A stretch of 64,000 nucleotides of DNA from an uncultured Bacteroidota bacterium (GCA_903819975.1 CAIJFI010000007.1:124001-188000), one strand, 5' to 3'; positions 9,011 through 18,521 are shown, counted from the stretch's first letter. Notes: generated from the sequence alone by a model not told the origin. Numbers and translations: made by a program.

Positions 9011-9185
9011 TGAGACAAATGTATTTTGATTCTGAACTTTGAGCCATAGCGTTAAACAATCTCTAAATTCGAACGTTAAAAAAGTCTGCATGTTTGAGCA
9101 CGAAGTGCGAGTTCAGACTTTTAGTTCGGATTTAGAGATTTTAGCGTAAAATGGCGATAGAGAAGAATAAAATTCATTTGTCTAA
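9011..9185. repeat. 175-bp multi-tier imperfect palindrome in the 8890-9251 intergenic region
   Basis: The gap 8890-9251 has no gene. Its centre is a nested inverted repeat. Outer arms AGACAAATG (9013-9021) and CATTTGTCT (9175-9183) are perfect. ATTTTgATTCT pairs with AGAATaAAAT, and GCCAT (9043-9047) with ATGGC (9151-9155). AATCTCTAAAT (9058-9068) pairs perfectly with ATTTAGAGATT (9130-9140). CGAAC/GTTCG and AAAAGTCTG (9080-9088)/CAGACTTTT (9114-9122) follow, and the tip is GCAC-GAA-GTGC. Between tiers the arms carry TAGCGTTAAA and TAGCGTAAAA as direct rather than inverted copies. It lies between the terminator of nrdJ and the start of the GMC gene. It looks like a MITE/REP-type element or a structured RNA; no function is established. 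The flank 8890-9010 is AT-rich with nothing else recognised. Confidence 0.8.
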
Positions 9186-9192
9186 TTAATTG

Positions 9193-9225
9193 GCAAAAAA
9201 ATACCCACTCGATAGAGCGGGTATT
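9193..9225 (-). terminator. Intrinsic terminator of nrdJ
   Basis: On the minus strand AATACCCGCTC-TATC-GAGTGGGTATT forms an 11-bp stem with one mismatch, directly followed by seven T residues. It sits 27 bp beyond the nrdJ stop codon. Confidence 0.85.
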
Positions 9226-9251
9226 AAAGATTAAAGTTATAAGGTTAAGGC

Positions 9252-12200
9252 CTAGCTGCAACCCATGCTTGTTCCACAGTTCAAGCATTTGTAACAAGTA
9301 CCGCTACGAATAGTGATATGTCCACAAGTGCTACATGCTGGCGCATCGCTTTGCATGCTTTTTGCTGCTGCAGTTACATTATCCATTGAACCACCTTCGC
9401 TAACCGTTGCAACTACATTTGCTTTTGCTGCTGGAGCAGGAGCAGATGCTGCAGGCGCTGTTACGCGGATGCTACTTAATTCAGGCTTTCCCACTAATGT
9501 AATATCACTAGCGTCACCTAAATTTTCGACAGTTGGCTTGTCTAATACATGTACTAAATCGGTTCTGCCTAAATATTCATAAGCTAATGAACGGAAGATA
9601 AAGTCCACGATAGATGTGGTTGTTTTAATATTTGGATGATCCACCATACCTGATGGTTCAAACTTGGTAAATACGAATTTGTCAACGAACTCTTCTAATG
9701 GCACACCATATTGTAAACCAACAGAAATAGAGATTGCAAAACAGTTCATCAAGCTACGTAATGTAGAACCTTCTTTTGCTAGGTCAATAAATAATTCACC
9801 TAAGGTTCCGTCATTGTATTCGCCCGTTCTTAAGAATAATACTTGGCCGCCAATTCTTGCTTTTTGTGTAAAGCCACGACGCTTAGCTGGTAAGGATTTG
9901 CGCTCAACAATGCGAGATAACTGACGTTTTAAAACAGTGTCAGTTGAAGTATTCATACGCTTTTGAACTTCCTCTAATAATTCGTCAACAGTTAAGTTGC
10001 TTAGATCTACAAGTTGAGAAGCTTCATTTACTATTTCTCCCGCATCAGATGCATTCGCATCTTCTTCTGTTTTCTTTTTCTTATCAGACTTAGTACTTAA
10101 TGGTTGGCTTAATTTAGAACCATCACGGTATAAAGCGTTTGCTTTTAAACCTAATTCCCAACTCATTAAATAACAGTCAGCAATTTCTTCAACACTTGCT
10201 TCGTTTGGAAGGTTAATTGTTTTTGAAATCGCACCAGATAAGAATGGTTGACATGCAGCCATCATTCTAATGTGACCATGAGCGTGAATATATCTAACTC
10301 CTTTTTTACCGTTTTTGTTTGCACAATCAAATACTGGCAAATGCGCAGGATTCAATGCTGGAGCACCTTCTACTGTCATTGTACCACAAACATAGTCGTT
10401 TGCTTCGTCTATTTGATCTTCGCTAAATCCTAAAGCTTCTAACAAGTTAAAGCTCCAGTCTGCAAATACTTCTTCCTTAAATCCTAATCTTGTTAAACAA
10501 GCATCACCTAAAGTGAAGCGGTTAAAGATGAATCCAATTTCGAATGCAGATTTAGCTGCGTTATTTAATTTAGTAACTTCTTCCTGTGTAAATCCTTTTG
10601 CTAATAAAGAAGCATCGTTAATGTGTGGCGCACCTGCGAAGCTTGCATGACCTACAGCAAAATTTACTATAGCATCATTTTCCGCTTGCGTATAACCTAA
10701 GTTCTTTAATGCTTGAGGTACTGATTGGTTGATGATTTTAAAATATCCGCCACCAGATAATTTTTTAAATTTCACTAAAGCGAAATCTGGTTCAACACCT
10801 GTAGTATCACAATCCATTACTAAACCAATTGTTCCAGTTGGAGCAATTACTGTAGTTTGAGCATTTCTGTAACCATATTTTTCTCCTAATTGAACTGCAT
10901 CATCCCAAGCTTTAGTAGCCGCTTTTAATAAATAATCAGGAGTGTATTGTGCTTTAATTCCTTGTGGTTTAATTTCTAATCCTACATATGCATCAGCGTC
11001 GTATGCAGCTGCACGGTGGTTGCGCATTACACGTAACATATCTTCTTTATTTTCTTGGTACTTGTCAAAAGTGCCTAAGAAAGAAGCCATCTCTGCAGAA
11101 GTTTTGTATGCAATACCTGTCATGATTGCACTAATTGCACCAGCAATACCGCGTGCTTCTTCACTATCATAAGGAATACCGCTTACCATTAACATTGAAC
11201 CTAAGTTAGCAAAACCTAAACCTAATGTTCTGTAGTCATATGATAATTGAGCTACTTCTTTTGAAGGGAACTGTGCCATTAACACAGATACTTCTAATAC
11301 TGTAGTCCATAAACGAGATGTATATTCAAAACCTTCAACATCAAATGAGTTATCTGATTCGTCAAAGAATTTTCTTAAGTTAATTGAAGCCAAGTTACAT
11401 GCTGTGTTATCTAAGAACATGTATTCAGAACATGGGTTAGATGCATTAATGCGACCACCTTTAGGACATGTATGCCACTCGTTAATTGTAGTGTCATATT
11501 GAGTACCAGGATCGGCACAACGCCATGCAGCGTTTGCGATTTGCTCCCATACTTCTTTTGCTGGAATAGATTTCATTACACGACCATCGGTACGAGCTTT
11601 TAATTCCCAATTTCCATCTTCAGATAATGCTTTAAAGAAGCTATTTGGAATACGAACAGAGTTGTTTGAGTTTTGGCCTGAAACAGTTGCATACGCTTCT
11701 CCTTCATATCCATTATCATAACCAGCAGCAACTAATGCAGCTACCTTATCTTCTTCTTGTACTTTCCAGTTAATGAATTCTAAAACTTCTGGGTGATCTA
11801 AATCCAAACAAACCATTTTAGCAGCACGACGTGTCGTACCACCAGACTTAATTGCACCTGCAGCACGGTCGCCAATTTTCAAGAAGCTCATTAAACCACT
11901 TGAAGAACCACCACCAGATAATTTTTCGTTTGCTCCTCTAATTTGAGAGAAGTTAGTACCTACTCCAGAACCATATTTAAAAATTCTTGCTTCTCTTGTC
12001 CATAAATCCATAATACCCCCTTCGTTCACTAAATCATCGCTCACGCTTAAAATAAAACAAGCATGTGGTTGTGGACGCTCGTAAGCACTTGTTGATCTTT
12101 TTAATTCTTTATCAATTGGATCAACATAATAGTGACCTTGCGCTCCACCAGTAATACCATAGCTTTCGTGTAATCCTGTATTAAACCATTGTGGCGAGTT

Positions 12201-12608
12201 AGGCACACAAGCTTGATTTAAAATACTATATACTAATTCTTCATAAAATACTTGTGCGTCTTTTGTAGTAGCAAAATAACCATAACGCTCACCCCATACT
12301 CTCCAACAATTTGCCATACGATGTGCAACTTGCTTTACAGAAGTTTCTCTGCCTAGAGAACCATCCGCTTGAGGAACGCCAGCTTTTCTAAAATATTTTT
12401 GCGCTAAAATGTCCGTAGCAATTTGGCTCCATTGTTTTGGAACTTCTACGTTTGTCATTTCAAACACTTTTTCTCCGTTCGGATTTTTGATAACGCTATC
12501 ACGATAGTCGTATTCAAATAAATCAAATGGAGACACATTGTCTTTTGTAAATCGGCGAGAAAATTCTAGTCCTTTCTTCGCGGCTGTTTTTGTTTTTGGA
12601 TTAGCCAT
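9252..12608 (-). CDS. nrdJ: Adenosylcobalamin-dependent (class II) ribonucleotide reductase
   Basis: Reduces ribonucleotides to deoxyribonucleotides using a B12-generated thiyl radical, so it works without oxygen chemistry. At 1,118 residues it matches the long class II type. The catalytic core includes [20 protein letters not shown] with the active-site cysteines and ASNPC loop near residue 390, [23 protein letters not shown], and [10 protein letters not shown]. The C-terminal tail has a zinc-ribbon-like [21 protein letters not shown] and ends GTSMGCS, carrying the redox cysteines that re-reduce the active site. A Lys/Glu/Asp-rich linker at about 815-835 separates core and tail. No nrdA/B genes are seen in the window. 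Upstream are three DnaA-box-like 9-mers, a possible link to replication. A terminator follows. Confidence 0.96.
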   Translation of the reverse strand: MANPKTKTAAKKGLEFSRRFTKDNVSPFDLFEYDYRDSVIKNPNGEKVFEMTNVEVPKQWSQIATDILAQKYFRKAGVPQADGSLGRETSVKQVAHRMANCWRVWGERYGYFATTKDAQVFYEELVYSILNQACVPNSPQWFNTGLHESYGITGGAQGHYYVDPIDKELKRSTSAYERPQPHACFILSVSDDLVNEGGIMDLWTREARIFKYGSGVGTNFSQIRGANEKLSGGGSSSGLMSFLKIGDRAAGAIKSGGTTRRAAKMVCLDLDHPEVLEFINWKVQEEDKVAALVAAGYDNGYEGEAYATVSGQNSNNSVRIPNSFFKALSEDGNWELKARTDGRVMKSIPAKEVWEQIANAAWRCADPGTQYDTTINEWHTCPKGGRINASNPCSEYMFLDNTACNLASINLRKFFDESDNSFDVEGFEYTSRLWTTVLEVSVLMAQFPSKEVAQLSYDYRTLGLGFANLGSMLMVSGIPYDSEEARGIAGAISAIMTGIAYKTSAEMASFLGTFDKYQENKEDMLRVMRNHRAAAYDADAYVGLEIKPQGIKAQYTPDYLLKAATKAWDDAVQLGEKYGYRNAQTTVIAPTGTIGLVMDCDTTGVEPDFALVKFKKLSGGGYFKIINQSVPQALKNLGYTQAENDAIVNFAVGHASFAGAPHINDASLLAKGFTQEEVTKLNNAAKSAFEIGFIFNRFTLGDACLTRLGFKEEVFADWSFNLLEALGFSEDQIDEANDYVCGTMTVEGAPALNPAHLPVFDCANKNGKKGVRYIHAHGHIRMMAACQPFLSGAISKTINLPNEASVEEIADCYLMSWELGLKANALYRDGSKLSQPLSTKSDKKKKTEEDANASDAGEIVNEASQLVDLSNLTVDELLEEVQKRMNTSTDTVLKRQLSRIVERKSLPAKRRGFTQKARIGGQVLFLRTGEYNDGTLGELFIDLAKEGSTLRSLMNCFAISISVGLQYGVPLEEFVDKFVFTKFEPSGMVDHPNIKTTTSIVDFIFRSLAYEYLGRTDLVHVLDKPTVENLGDASDITLVGKPELSSIRVTAPAASAPAPAAKANVVATVSEGGSMDNVTAAAKSMQSDAPACSTCGHITIRSGTCYKCLNCGTSMGCS

Positions 12609-12727
12609 GGTCGTATTCTATTTTTAATAGGGTATTATTAGTTTTCCCTTTGAGGTTTCAAAAACCTTGACGGGTATACGAAAATATCCTTCTAGTTCCA
12701 CACTTCCTTGTCCGAAATATTAACAGC

Positions 12728-12792
12728 TGTGGAAAATCTATGTGAATAATCTGAAAGCCCACAATACCATTGAATTCTATGATTTATCCCCA
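12728..12792. promoter_or_regulatory. Cluster of three DnaA-box-like 9-mers in the nrdJ/GGGP-synthase intergenic region
   Basis: The 322-bp gap 12609-12930 separates divergent nrdJ and the GGGP synthase gene. Within 65 bp lie TGTGGAAAA (12728-12736, reverse TTTTCCACA), TGTGAATAA (12741-12749, reverse TTATTCACA) and TTATCCCCA (12784-12792). Each differs by one base from the DnaA box TTATCCACA. An AT-rich tract (roughly 12800-12860) follows. This could be DnaA control of a ribonucleotide reductase gene, as known for E. coli nrdAB, or a minor DnaA-binding or origin-like site. The rest of the gap holds the -7 box of the rightward gene and no ORF. Confidence 0.5.
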
Positions 12793-12884
12793 TGAGATGT
12801 TAGTTTCTTAAGAAAAAAAACTTCGTTTAATCTGTTTTTTTTGTAATAAATAAGAATGTTGCTTAGATATAAGCTTAAAAATGA

Positions 12885-12892
12885 TATTTTTG
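12885..12892 (+). promoter_or_regulatory. Putative -7 promoter box of the GGGP synthase gene
   Basis: TATTTTTG fits TAnnTTTG and ends 38 nt before the ATG at 12931. A TTG at 12859-12861 is 23 bp upstream, slightly far for a -33 element. Confidence 0.45.
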
Positions 12893-12930
12893 GGCATTGA
12901 GTGAAGCGAATCAATTAATTAGGATCCACA

Positions 12931-13680
12931 ATGAAGCATACGATATACGATAACATTAGCAATGGCAAAGCGCGCGCCCACAAGGCTTTTGCAGTGTTAA
13001 TTGATCCTGATAAATTAAATGAAGCTGGATTATTAATGACCATTGACTTGGCCATTAAGGCAAATGTGGACTATATATTTGTTGGAGGTAGTTTAGTGGT
13101 AACTGATACACTCGATAAAGTGGTTTCAACCATTAAAGAAAAGTCTACAATTCCAGTGATTTTGTTCCCTGGATCTCCTGATCAAATTACACCAAAGGCT
13201 GACGCCCTTTTATACCTTTCGCTCATATCTGGACGGAACCCAGAATTGCTAATTGGCCAGCATGTAATTAGCGCTCCTTTTGTAAGACAAAGTGGCCTAG
13301 AAATTATGCCTGTTGGATATATGTTAGTAGATGGCGGAACTCCTACCACAGTTTCTTATATCTCCAATACCAACCCTATACCTGCTAATAAAAATGATAT
13401 CGCATCATGTACTGCCATGGCTGGTGAAATGCTTGGATTAAAGCTAATATACATGGATGCTGGCAGTGGAGCACTTCGCGCTATTCCAACTGCTATGATT
13501 AGCCAGGTTGCCAAATACATTCAAATACCATTGATAGTTGGCGGAGGTATTACTACCGCCGAGAAAGCAAAGGAAAACTGTCTGGCTGGTGCCGACATTA
13601 TTGTAGTGGGTAATGCCATTGAAAAAGACCCTGCTTTAATTAGCGAGATCTCCAATGCAATCCATAGCCTTAACAAATAA
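12931..13680 (+). CDS. Geranylgeranylglyceryl phosphate synthase family protein (PcrB/GGGPS)
   Basis: A (beta/alpha)8-barrel prenyltransferase that joins a polyprenyl diphosphate to sn-glycerol-1-phosphate, the ether-lipid step best known in archaea. The 249-residue sequence shows AFAVLIDPDKLNEAG near the N-terminus, VGGSLVVTDTLD, ILFPGSPDQITPKADALLYLSLISGRNPE (the G1P/prenyl pocket), and the phosphate-binding PLIVGGGITTAEKAKE plus GADIIVVGNAIEKD. Bacteroidota members are known to be true GGGP synthases, while Bacillus PcrB uses heptaprenyl diphosphate. The preferred chain length cannot be read here. It stands alone, divergent from nrdJ and convergent with the LytTR regulator gene only 4 bp away, so readthrough antisense is possible. 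Confidence 0.9.
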   Translation: MKHTIYDNISNGKARAHKAFAVLIDPDKLNEAGLLMTIDLAIKANVDYIFVGGSLVVTDTLDKVVSTIKEKSTIPVILFPGSPDQITPKADALLYLSLISGRNPELLIGQHVISAPFVRQSGLEIMPVGYMLVDGGTPTTVSYISNTNPIPANKNDIASCTAMAGEMLGLKLIYMDAGSGALRAIPTAMISQVAKYIQIPLIVGGGITTAEKAKENCLAGADIIVVGNAIEKDPALISEISNAIHSLNK

Positions 13681-13684
13681 GTTA

Positions 13685-14425
13685 TTAAAAGCTCATCATC
13701 TCTTTGAACTTAACTGTTTGACGACGACTAATTTCAATTTTTTCGCCTCCTTTTAATTCTACTAATAAGCCTCCGTTAAAATAAGGTTCAATTTTTTCAA
13801 TCCAGTGTAAGTTGATGATATGCTTGCGATTGGCTCTGAAAAATACTCTTTCATCCAAACGATCTTCCAAAGCATTCAATGATTTTAAGATAAGTGGCTT
13901 ATGCGTGGAAAAATAAACTTTTGCATAATTGCCTACGCTTTCGAACAATCTAATTTCTTCTAATTTCACAAACCAACATTTTTCTCCATCCTTTACAAAT
14001 ACTTGGTCCGCTTCGGTTAAAGGACCTCGGCTGGTGCCCATTAAACTTGCTTGTTCTAATTGTATTTCGGTTTGTAATTTTTGAATAGCGTCAGCTAATC
14101 TTTTTGGATCGATTGGCTTTAATAAATAATCCAACGCATTTACCTCAAATGCTTTTAATGCAAATTCGTCGTATGCTGTTGTAAATATAACTCTCGGTGA
14201 TTTTTCTATTTCAGCTAATAAATCAAACCCTGTTTTGCCTGGCATTTGGATGTCTAAGAAAATCAAATCAGGCCTAGCCATGTCAATTTTTTCAACGCCC
14301 TCTTCTACATTACTCGCTTCGTCAATAACCTGAATTTCGGGATGTTGTTCTAGTAGTTTTTTTAACTCATTTCTCGCTAATCTTTCATCGTCAACAATAA
14401 TCGCTTTGATAGGTGTTATTGGCAT
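13685..14425 (-). CDS. LytTR-family two-component response regulator
   Basis: A cytoplasmic DNA-binding regulator of 246 residues. The receiver domain (about 5-120) has the acidic pair in IIVDDERLARNELKKLL, the phosphorylatable Asp in PDLIFLDIQMPGKTGF (near residue 56), and the conserved Thr and Lys in IFTTAYDEFALKAFE and DYLLKPID. The LytTR domain (about 140-243) contains VKLEEIRLFESVGNYAKVYF and the recognition segment DERVFFRANRKHIINLHWIEKIE. It is the second gene of an operon with the LytS/YehU-type kinase 15 bp upstream, so the two form a cognate pair. Targets are not indicated by the neighbours. Confidence 0.95.
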   Translation of the reverse strand: MPITPIKAIIVDDERLARNELKKLLEQHPEIQVIDEASNVEEGVEKIDMARPDLIFLDIQMPGKTGFDLLAEIEKSPRVIFTTAYDEFALKAFEVNALDYLLKPIDPKRLADAIQKLQTEIQLEQASLMGTSRGPLTEADQVFVKDGEKCWFVKLEEIRLFESVGNYAKVYFSTHKPLILKSLNALEDRLDERVFFRANRKHIINLHWIEKIEPYFNGGLLVELKGGEKIEISRRQTVKFKEMMSF

Positions 14426-14440
14426 CTTTTTCTTGTTTTT

Positions 14441-15544
14441 CTAATGAATTGGTATAACTAATTTTGCTGTTACTTGATTCGGCTCACATTGATATATTTC
14501 AAATAAAGCCTCTCCTCCATATAAAATATTTAATCGCTCTCTAGTACTTTGTAATCCAAATCCGTCATTTCCGGCAACATGTAAAACGCCTGTATTAATT
14601 ACTTTTAATACAATTTTATTGTCTTCAATATTTGAACTTATTTTTATAATACAATCTCCAGGTTGCTTGCCCAGACCATGTTTGATAGCATTCTCAACTA
14701 AGGTTTGCAACATCATTGGAGGCAAATGATTTTGAAGTGTTGCATTGTTTATTTCATACACAATTTTAAGGCGATCCGCGAAACGAATGTATTCAAGTGC
14801 TAAATAATCTTTTACAATAGCCAATTCCTTTTCCAAACTTGTAATTTCTACTTTATCTGCCTGTATGCTACTTCTTAATATATTGCTAAGCTCCGTAATG
14901 GCTTGTCTTGCGCGTTGTGGATCCTCGTCCACTAAAGCTCTGATACTATTCAAGGCATTGAAAATAAAGTGCGGATTAATTTGCGACTTAATAGTCTTTA
15001 ATTCCAACTCTTTAATTAAGGTTTCTAATTTTACTTTTTTAATTTCTTCCTTGTTTGTAAACTCTATGTAATGCCAAAGGATGTAAATAGATATCCATAC
15101 AAAAAAGATGGGCGTGTCTAATATTACCCCTAACAATAAACGTTTAATTACCCTTGCGCTATTCCAATTTGATACAATCGCATCAATGGAGAAAACGAAT
15201 GGCTTAATTGGATTTTTTGCTGCATCTCTACCTGGTTCAAACAGTCTGAATATTTCAAATAAAGCACTTGATAACAAGCTAAAAGAAAAAGAGAAAAACA
15301 ATACAAGTATAAAAATCTTCCACCATTGACTAGATGGCGTCGGAGGTTTTAATTTATTATATACCAATGTCTTTCTTAATAAATGTGTGAATATAATGCC
15401 CAGTAACACACTTACAAATATGCGTTCAATAAATATTAAGCTTAATTGCTTTTCTAAGACATAGGCAAATAGTACAATTGTTAAGGCATAACTTACCCAA
15501 CCTCCTATTTGACAAACCCAGTATATGGAACGTAGCTTTTTCAT
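14441..15544 (-). CDS. LytS/YehU-type sensor histidine kinase
   Basis: A membrane histidine kinase with four predicted N-terminal helices (within residues 10-170), no large periplasmic sensor, and a cytoplasmic His_kinase domain. The phospho-acceptor lies in KSQINPHFIFNALNSIRALV (near residue 195). The ATP-binding region has MMLQTLVENAIKHGLGKQ (N box) and NDGFGLQSTRERLNILYG (G box). The short helices suggest intramembrane or ligand-lipid sensing. The ORF track starts at a TTG (15553) that is the 3' end of a perfect -7 box TAAATTTG. The ATG at 15544 (MKKLRSIYW) is therefore the better start, with almost no leader. It is 15 bp upstream of its response regulator gene. Confidence 0.93.
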   Translation of the reverse strand: MKKLRSIYWVCQIGGWVSYALTIVLFAYVLEKQLSLIFIERIFVSVLLGIIFTHLLRKTLVYNKLKPPTPSSQWWKIFILVLFFSFSFSLLSSALFEIFRLFEPGRDAAKNPIKPFVFSIDAIVSNWNSARVIKRLLLGVILDTPIFFVWISIYILWHYIEFTNKEEIKKVKLETLIKELELKTIKSQINPHFIFNALNSIRALVDEDPQRARQAITELSNILRSSIQADKVEITSLEKELAIVKDYLALEYIRFADRLKIVYEINNATLQNHLPPMMLQTLVENAIKHGLGKQPGDCIIKISSNIEDNKIVLKVINTGVLHVAGNDGFGLQSTRERLNILYGGEALFEIYQCEPNQVTAKLVIPIH

Positions 15545-15550
15545 TGTATT

Positions 15551-15558
15551 CAAATTTA
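15551..15558 (-). promoter_or_regulatory. -7 promoter box of the sensor-kinase/regulator operon
   Basis: Minus-strand TAAATTTG fits TAnnTTTG exactly and ends 6 nt before the ATG at 15544. Transcription would start at or within a base or two of the start codon. Confidence 0.5.
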
Positions 15559-15694
15559 CTCTATTAGGCCAGCTTTATTACTTAATTATTAGATTAAAGG
15601 CAATATGGCTAGATAAGTGGGGCCTTAGATTTTCGACTAAACTTTTAGCGGATATTTATGTTATTAACTTACTTTTACACTACAACTGTTTTGA

Positions 15695-17617
15695 ATGCAT
15701 TTTGAGGCTGGACCATTATTAAAGACGATTAACTCACCCGAGGACTTGAAACAAGTGTCCAGGGAGAAACTTCATCAGGTTTGTGATGAATTGCGCCAAT
15801 ACATTATTGATGTAGTAAGCGTGCAAGGTGGTCATTTTGCCTCTAGCCTTGGCGTGGTCGAATTAAGTGTTGCCCTTCATTATGTATACAATACTCCTTA
15901 TGACCAATTGGTTTGGGACGTAGGGCATCAGGCTTATGGCCATAAAATCCTAACTGGTCGTCGTGATCAATTTGTAACAAACCGCAAATACAACGGGTTA
16001 AGCGGGTTTCCAAAACGTTCTGAAAGCCCTTACGATACTTTTGGTGTTGGTCACTCTTCCACTTCTATTTCAGCCGCTTTAGGAATGTCAATGGCTGCCA
16101 AATATAAAGGTGAAGACAGAAAATCGGTTGCCATTATTGGAGACGGATCAATGACTGCTGGTATGGCTTTTGAAGCAATGAACCATGCAGGTGTTGCAGA
16201 TAGTGATGTGTTGATTATACTAAACGATAACTGCATGAGCATTGACCCAAATGTGGGTGCGCTTAAAGAATATTTAACTGACATTAGCACTTCTCCTACC
16301 TATAATAAATTTAGAGATGAACTTTGGCAACTAATGGGCAAACTTCCTATTGGTAAGCATTTCACAAGAGACATGGCTTCTAAAGTGGAGGCTGGATTAA
16401 AAGGGGTGGTTTCAAAAAGCAGCAATTTATTTGAGGCATTACAATTAAGATATTTTGGGCCAATTGATGGTCATAATATTACAAAGTTGGTTGATACCCT
16501 TAAGGACTTACGCGAAATACCTGGTCCTAAGATTTTACATATCCTAACTGTTAAAGGCAAGGGATATGAACTAGCCGAAAAGGATCAAACCAAATGGCAT
16601 GCTCCAGGGTTGTTTGACAAATTAACAGGAGAGATTATTAAGAAAAAAATTGAGACGCCTCAACCTCCAAAATACCAGGATGTTTTTGGGCATAGCATTT
16701 TAGAACTAGCGGAACAAAACCCAAATATTATGGGTGTTACACCGGCTATGCCGAGTGGTTCTTCGCTTAAATTTATGATGGATGCAATGCCTCATCGTGC
16801 TTTTGATGTGGGTATTTGCGAGCAACACGCTGTTACATTAAGTGCAGGCTTAGCAACGCAAGGATTAAAAGTGTTTTGTAATATTTATAGTTCATTTATG
16901 CAACGCGCGTATGACCAAGTGATTCATGACGTTGCCTTGCAAAAATTACCAGTTGTATTTTGTTTAGACCGCGCCGGACTAGTTGGCGAGGATGGACCTA
17001 CACACCATGGTTGTTACGATATTGCATTTTTTAGATGTATCCCTAATATGATTATTGCTGCGCCAATGAATGAACAAGAATTGCGCAACCTTATGTATAC
17101 TGCACAATTGCCAGAGATAGAATTGCCTGTGGTGATTCGCTATCCTCGTGGGGAAGGTGTAATGGTAGATTGGAAAAAGCCTTTTGAAAAATTAGAAATT
17201 GGCAAGGGAAGAAAATTAAAAGATGGGAAAGACATTGCAATTCTTTCTTTAGGTCATCCAGGAAATTTCGCACAAACTGCTATACGTAATTTGAGGGCAG
17301 AAGAAATTGATCCTGCACATTATGATATTCGATTTGTAAAACCTTTGGACGAAGCTTTACTACACGAAGTTTTCCAAAACTATGATAAGATTGTAACTGT
17401 GGAAGATGCAACGGTAGTAGGGGGTATGGGTAGTGCTATTTTAGAATTCATGAATACGCATGGGTACCAAGCTCAAATTTCAATTCTTGGAATTCCAGAT
17501 GCTATTGTTGAACATGGTAGCTTAAAAGAATTACACCATGAATGTCATTACGATGCAGCTGCAATTGCAAATGCTGTAAAAACATTATTAGGCAAGTCCG
17601 TTCTTGCAGAAGCTTAA
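15695..17617 (+). CDS. dxs: 1-deoxy-D-xylulose-5-phosphate synthase
   Basis: Condenses pyruvate with glyceraldehyde-3-phosphate in the first step of the non-mevalonate isoprenoid pathway and uses thiamine diphosphate. The 640-residue length is normal. Visible features are QGGHFASSLGVVELSVALHY, WDVGHQAYGHKILTGRRD with the DXS-specific His, the TPP/Mg motif IIGDGSMTAGMAFEAMNHAG, FGPIDGHN, and the C-terminal DRAGLVGEDGPTHHGCYDIAF. The start MHFEAGPLLKTINSPEDLK matches the family N-terminus. No isoprenoid genes are adjacent apart from the GGGP synthase 2 kb to the left, which would consume the product of this pathway. Divergent from the sensor-kinase operon across 141-150 bp. Confidence 0.97.
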   Translation: MHFEAGPLLKTINSPEDLKQVSREKLHQVCDELRQYIIDVVSVQGGHFASSLGVVELSVALHYVYNTPYDQLVWDVGHQAYGHKILTGRRDQFVTNRKYNGLSGFPKRSESPYDTFGVGHSSTSISAALGMSMAAKYKGEDRKSVAIIGDGSMTAGMAFEAMNHAGVADSDVLIILNDNCMSIDPNVGALKEYLTDISTSPTYNKFRDELWQLMGKLPIGKHFTRDMASKVEAGLKGVVSKSSNLFEALQLRYFGPIDGHNITKLVDTLKDLREIPGPKILHILTVKGKGYELAEKDQTKWHAPGLFDKLTGEIIKKKIETPQPPKYQDVFGHSILELAEQNPNIMGVTPAMPSGSSLKFMMDAMPHRAFDVGICEQHAVTLSAGLATQGLKVFCNIYSSFMQRAYDQVIHDVALQKLPVVFCLDRAGLVGEDGPTHHGCYDIAFFRCIPNMIIAAPMNEQELRNLMYTAQLPEIELPVVIRYPRGEGVMVDWKKPFEKLEIGKGRKLKDGKDIAILSLGHPGNFAQTAIRNLRAEEIDPAHYDIRFVKPLDEALLHEVFQNYDKIVTVEDATVVGGMGSAILEFMNTHGYQAQISILGIPDAIVEHGSLKELHHECHYDAAAIANAVKTLLGKSVLAEA

Positions 17618-17645
17618 TAATTTCCCTTTAAAATTGTTGTAATAA

Positions 17646-18521
17646 TTAATTCAAACTTGGATCAAAGTCGCCCTCCGCTTCAGTTCCAGGCTCGTCTTTA
17701 AACGCGTCTAAGTCGGCTTTTGTTTCCCATGCATCAAAAGTATCTACATGTCCAGGTTCAAGATCTTCTTCTCTGTTTTCATTCCACTCAATGATGAAAT
17801 TGTTTTTACCTTCTCCCACCATCAACTTCATATATTTTTGTTGAGAAAGCTCTAAGATTGACAAGAACAAGAATAACGCATGTACGCGATCCTCACAGAT
17901 ATCAAAAACTTTTTCAAATGAAACAGTTTTTTCTTGTGCTACTAAATCTAACAAATGCACTCTACTTCCTTCCATAGTGTAGTTGTAACGCACTACGGTA
18001 TGAACCGGCTTAAACTGACGATCCTGTAAACGCGTCATTACTTTTTCAAAAGATTTCATCAATTTGAATAAAGTAACTGTGTGTAATTCTGTTCCTTCTG
18101 CAGCTTCCTCTCCTACTAATGACATTTCTTTTTGAATATTTCCACGCTTCATCATTAGCATTCTCAAAGATTCTAAATCGGCCATTTGTACTGCTGCTTC
18201 CTTATACTTTTTGTACTCTAAAATTTTATCAATCAATTCTTGCCTTGGGTCAATCTCATTACCTGAAGCATCAATTTCTTTTCTTGGCAATAATAATTTT
18301 GCTTTAATGCGCATTAATGTAGAAACGAATAGGATAAACTCACTACTCATTTCGATATTCAATTTGTCTTGAGCATGTATAAAATCCAAGAAGTCCTTAA
18401 TGATTTTAGTGATTTGAATATTGTAAATATCCATCTCATCTCTTTCAATAAAGAATAACAAAAGGTCAAATGGCCCCTCAAATTGGTCCACTTTAATCGA
18501 ATAATTAGCATGCTGACTCAT
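17646..18521 (-). CDS. scpA: Segregation and condensation protein A
   Basis: The kleisin subunit of the SMC-ScpA-ScpB condensin complex, which compacts and helps segregate the nucleoid. The N-terminal helix domain reads SIKVDQFEGPFDLLLFFIERDEMDIYNIQI, the diagnostic ScpA opening that binds the SMC neck. The middle is charged and helical (ELIDKILEYKKYKEAAVQM) and the C-terminal winged-helix region (FEKVFDICEDRVHALFLFLSILELSQQKY) binds the SMC head. At 291 residues it is slightly long because of an acidic C-terminal extension rich in Glu/Asp. scpB and smc are not adjacent. It is transcribed alone, convergent with dxs across 28 bp. Confidence 0.95.
   Translation of the reverse strand: MSQHANYSIKVDQFEGPFDLLLFFIERDEMDIYNIQITKIIKDFLDFIHAQDKLNIEMSSEFILFVSTLMRIKAKLLLPRKEIDASGNEIDPRQELIDKILEYKKYKEAAVQMADLESLRMLMMKRGNIQKEMSLVGEEAAEGTELHTVTLFKLMKSFEKVMTRLQDRQFKPVHTVVRYNYTMEGSRVHLLDLVAQEKTVSFEKVFDICEDRVHALFLFLSILELSQQKYMKLMVGEGKNNFIIEWNENREEDLEPGHVDTFDAWETKADLDAFKDEPGTEAEGDFDPSLN

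Noticed and set aside
9043-9155. Integron attC-like site in the palindrome (GTTAAAC at 9051-9057 fits the R-prime core GTTRRRY).
   Set aside because: There is no matching RYYYAAC partner at the opposite end, no integrase gene and no cassette ORF. The palindrome is better explained as a separate inverted-repeat element.
12609-12930. Cobalamin riboswitch upstream of the B12-dependent nrdJ.
   Set aside because: I looked on the minus-strand leader for a B12-box-like conserved core and a matching multi-stem layout and saw none. The gap is AT-rich with DnaA-box-like sites instead.
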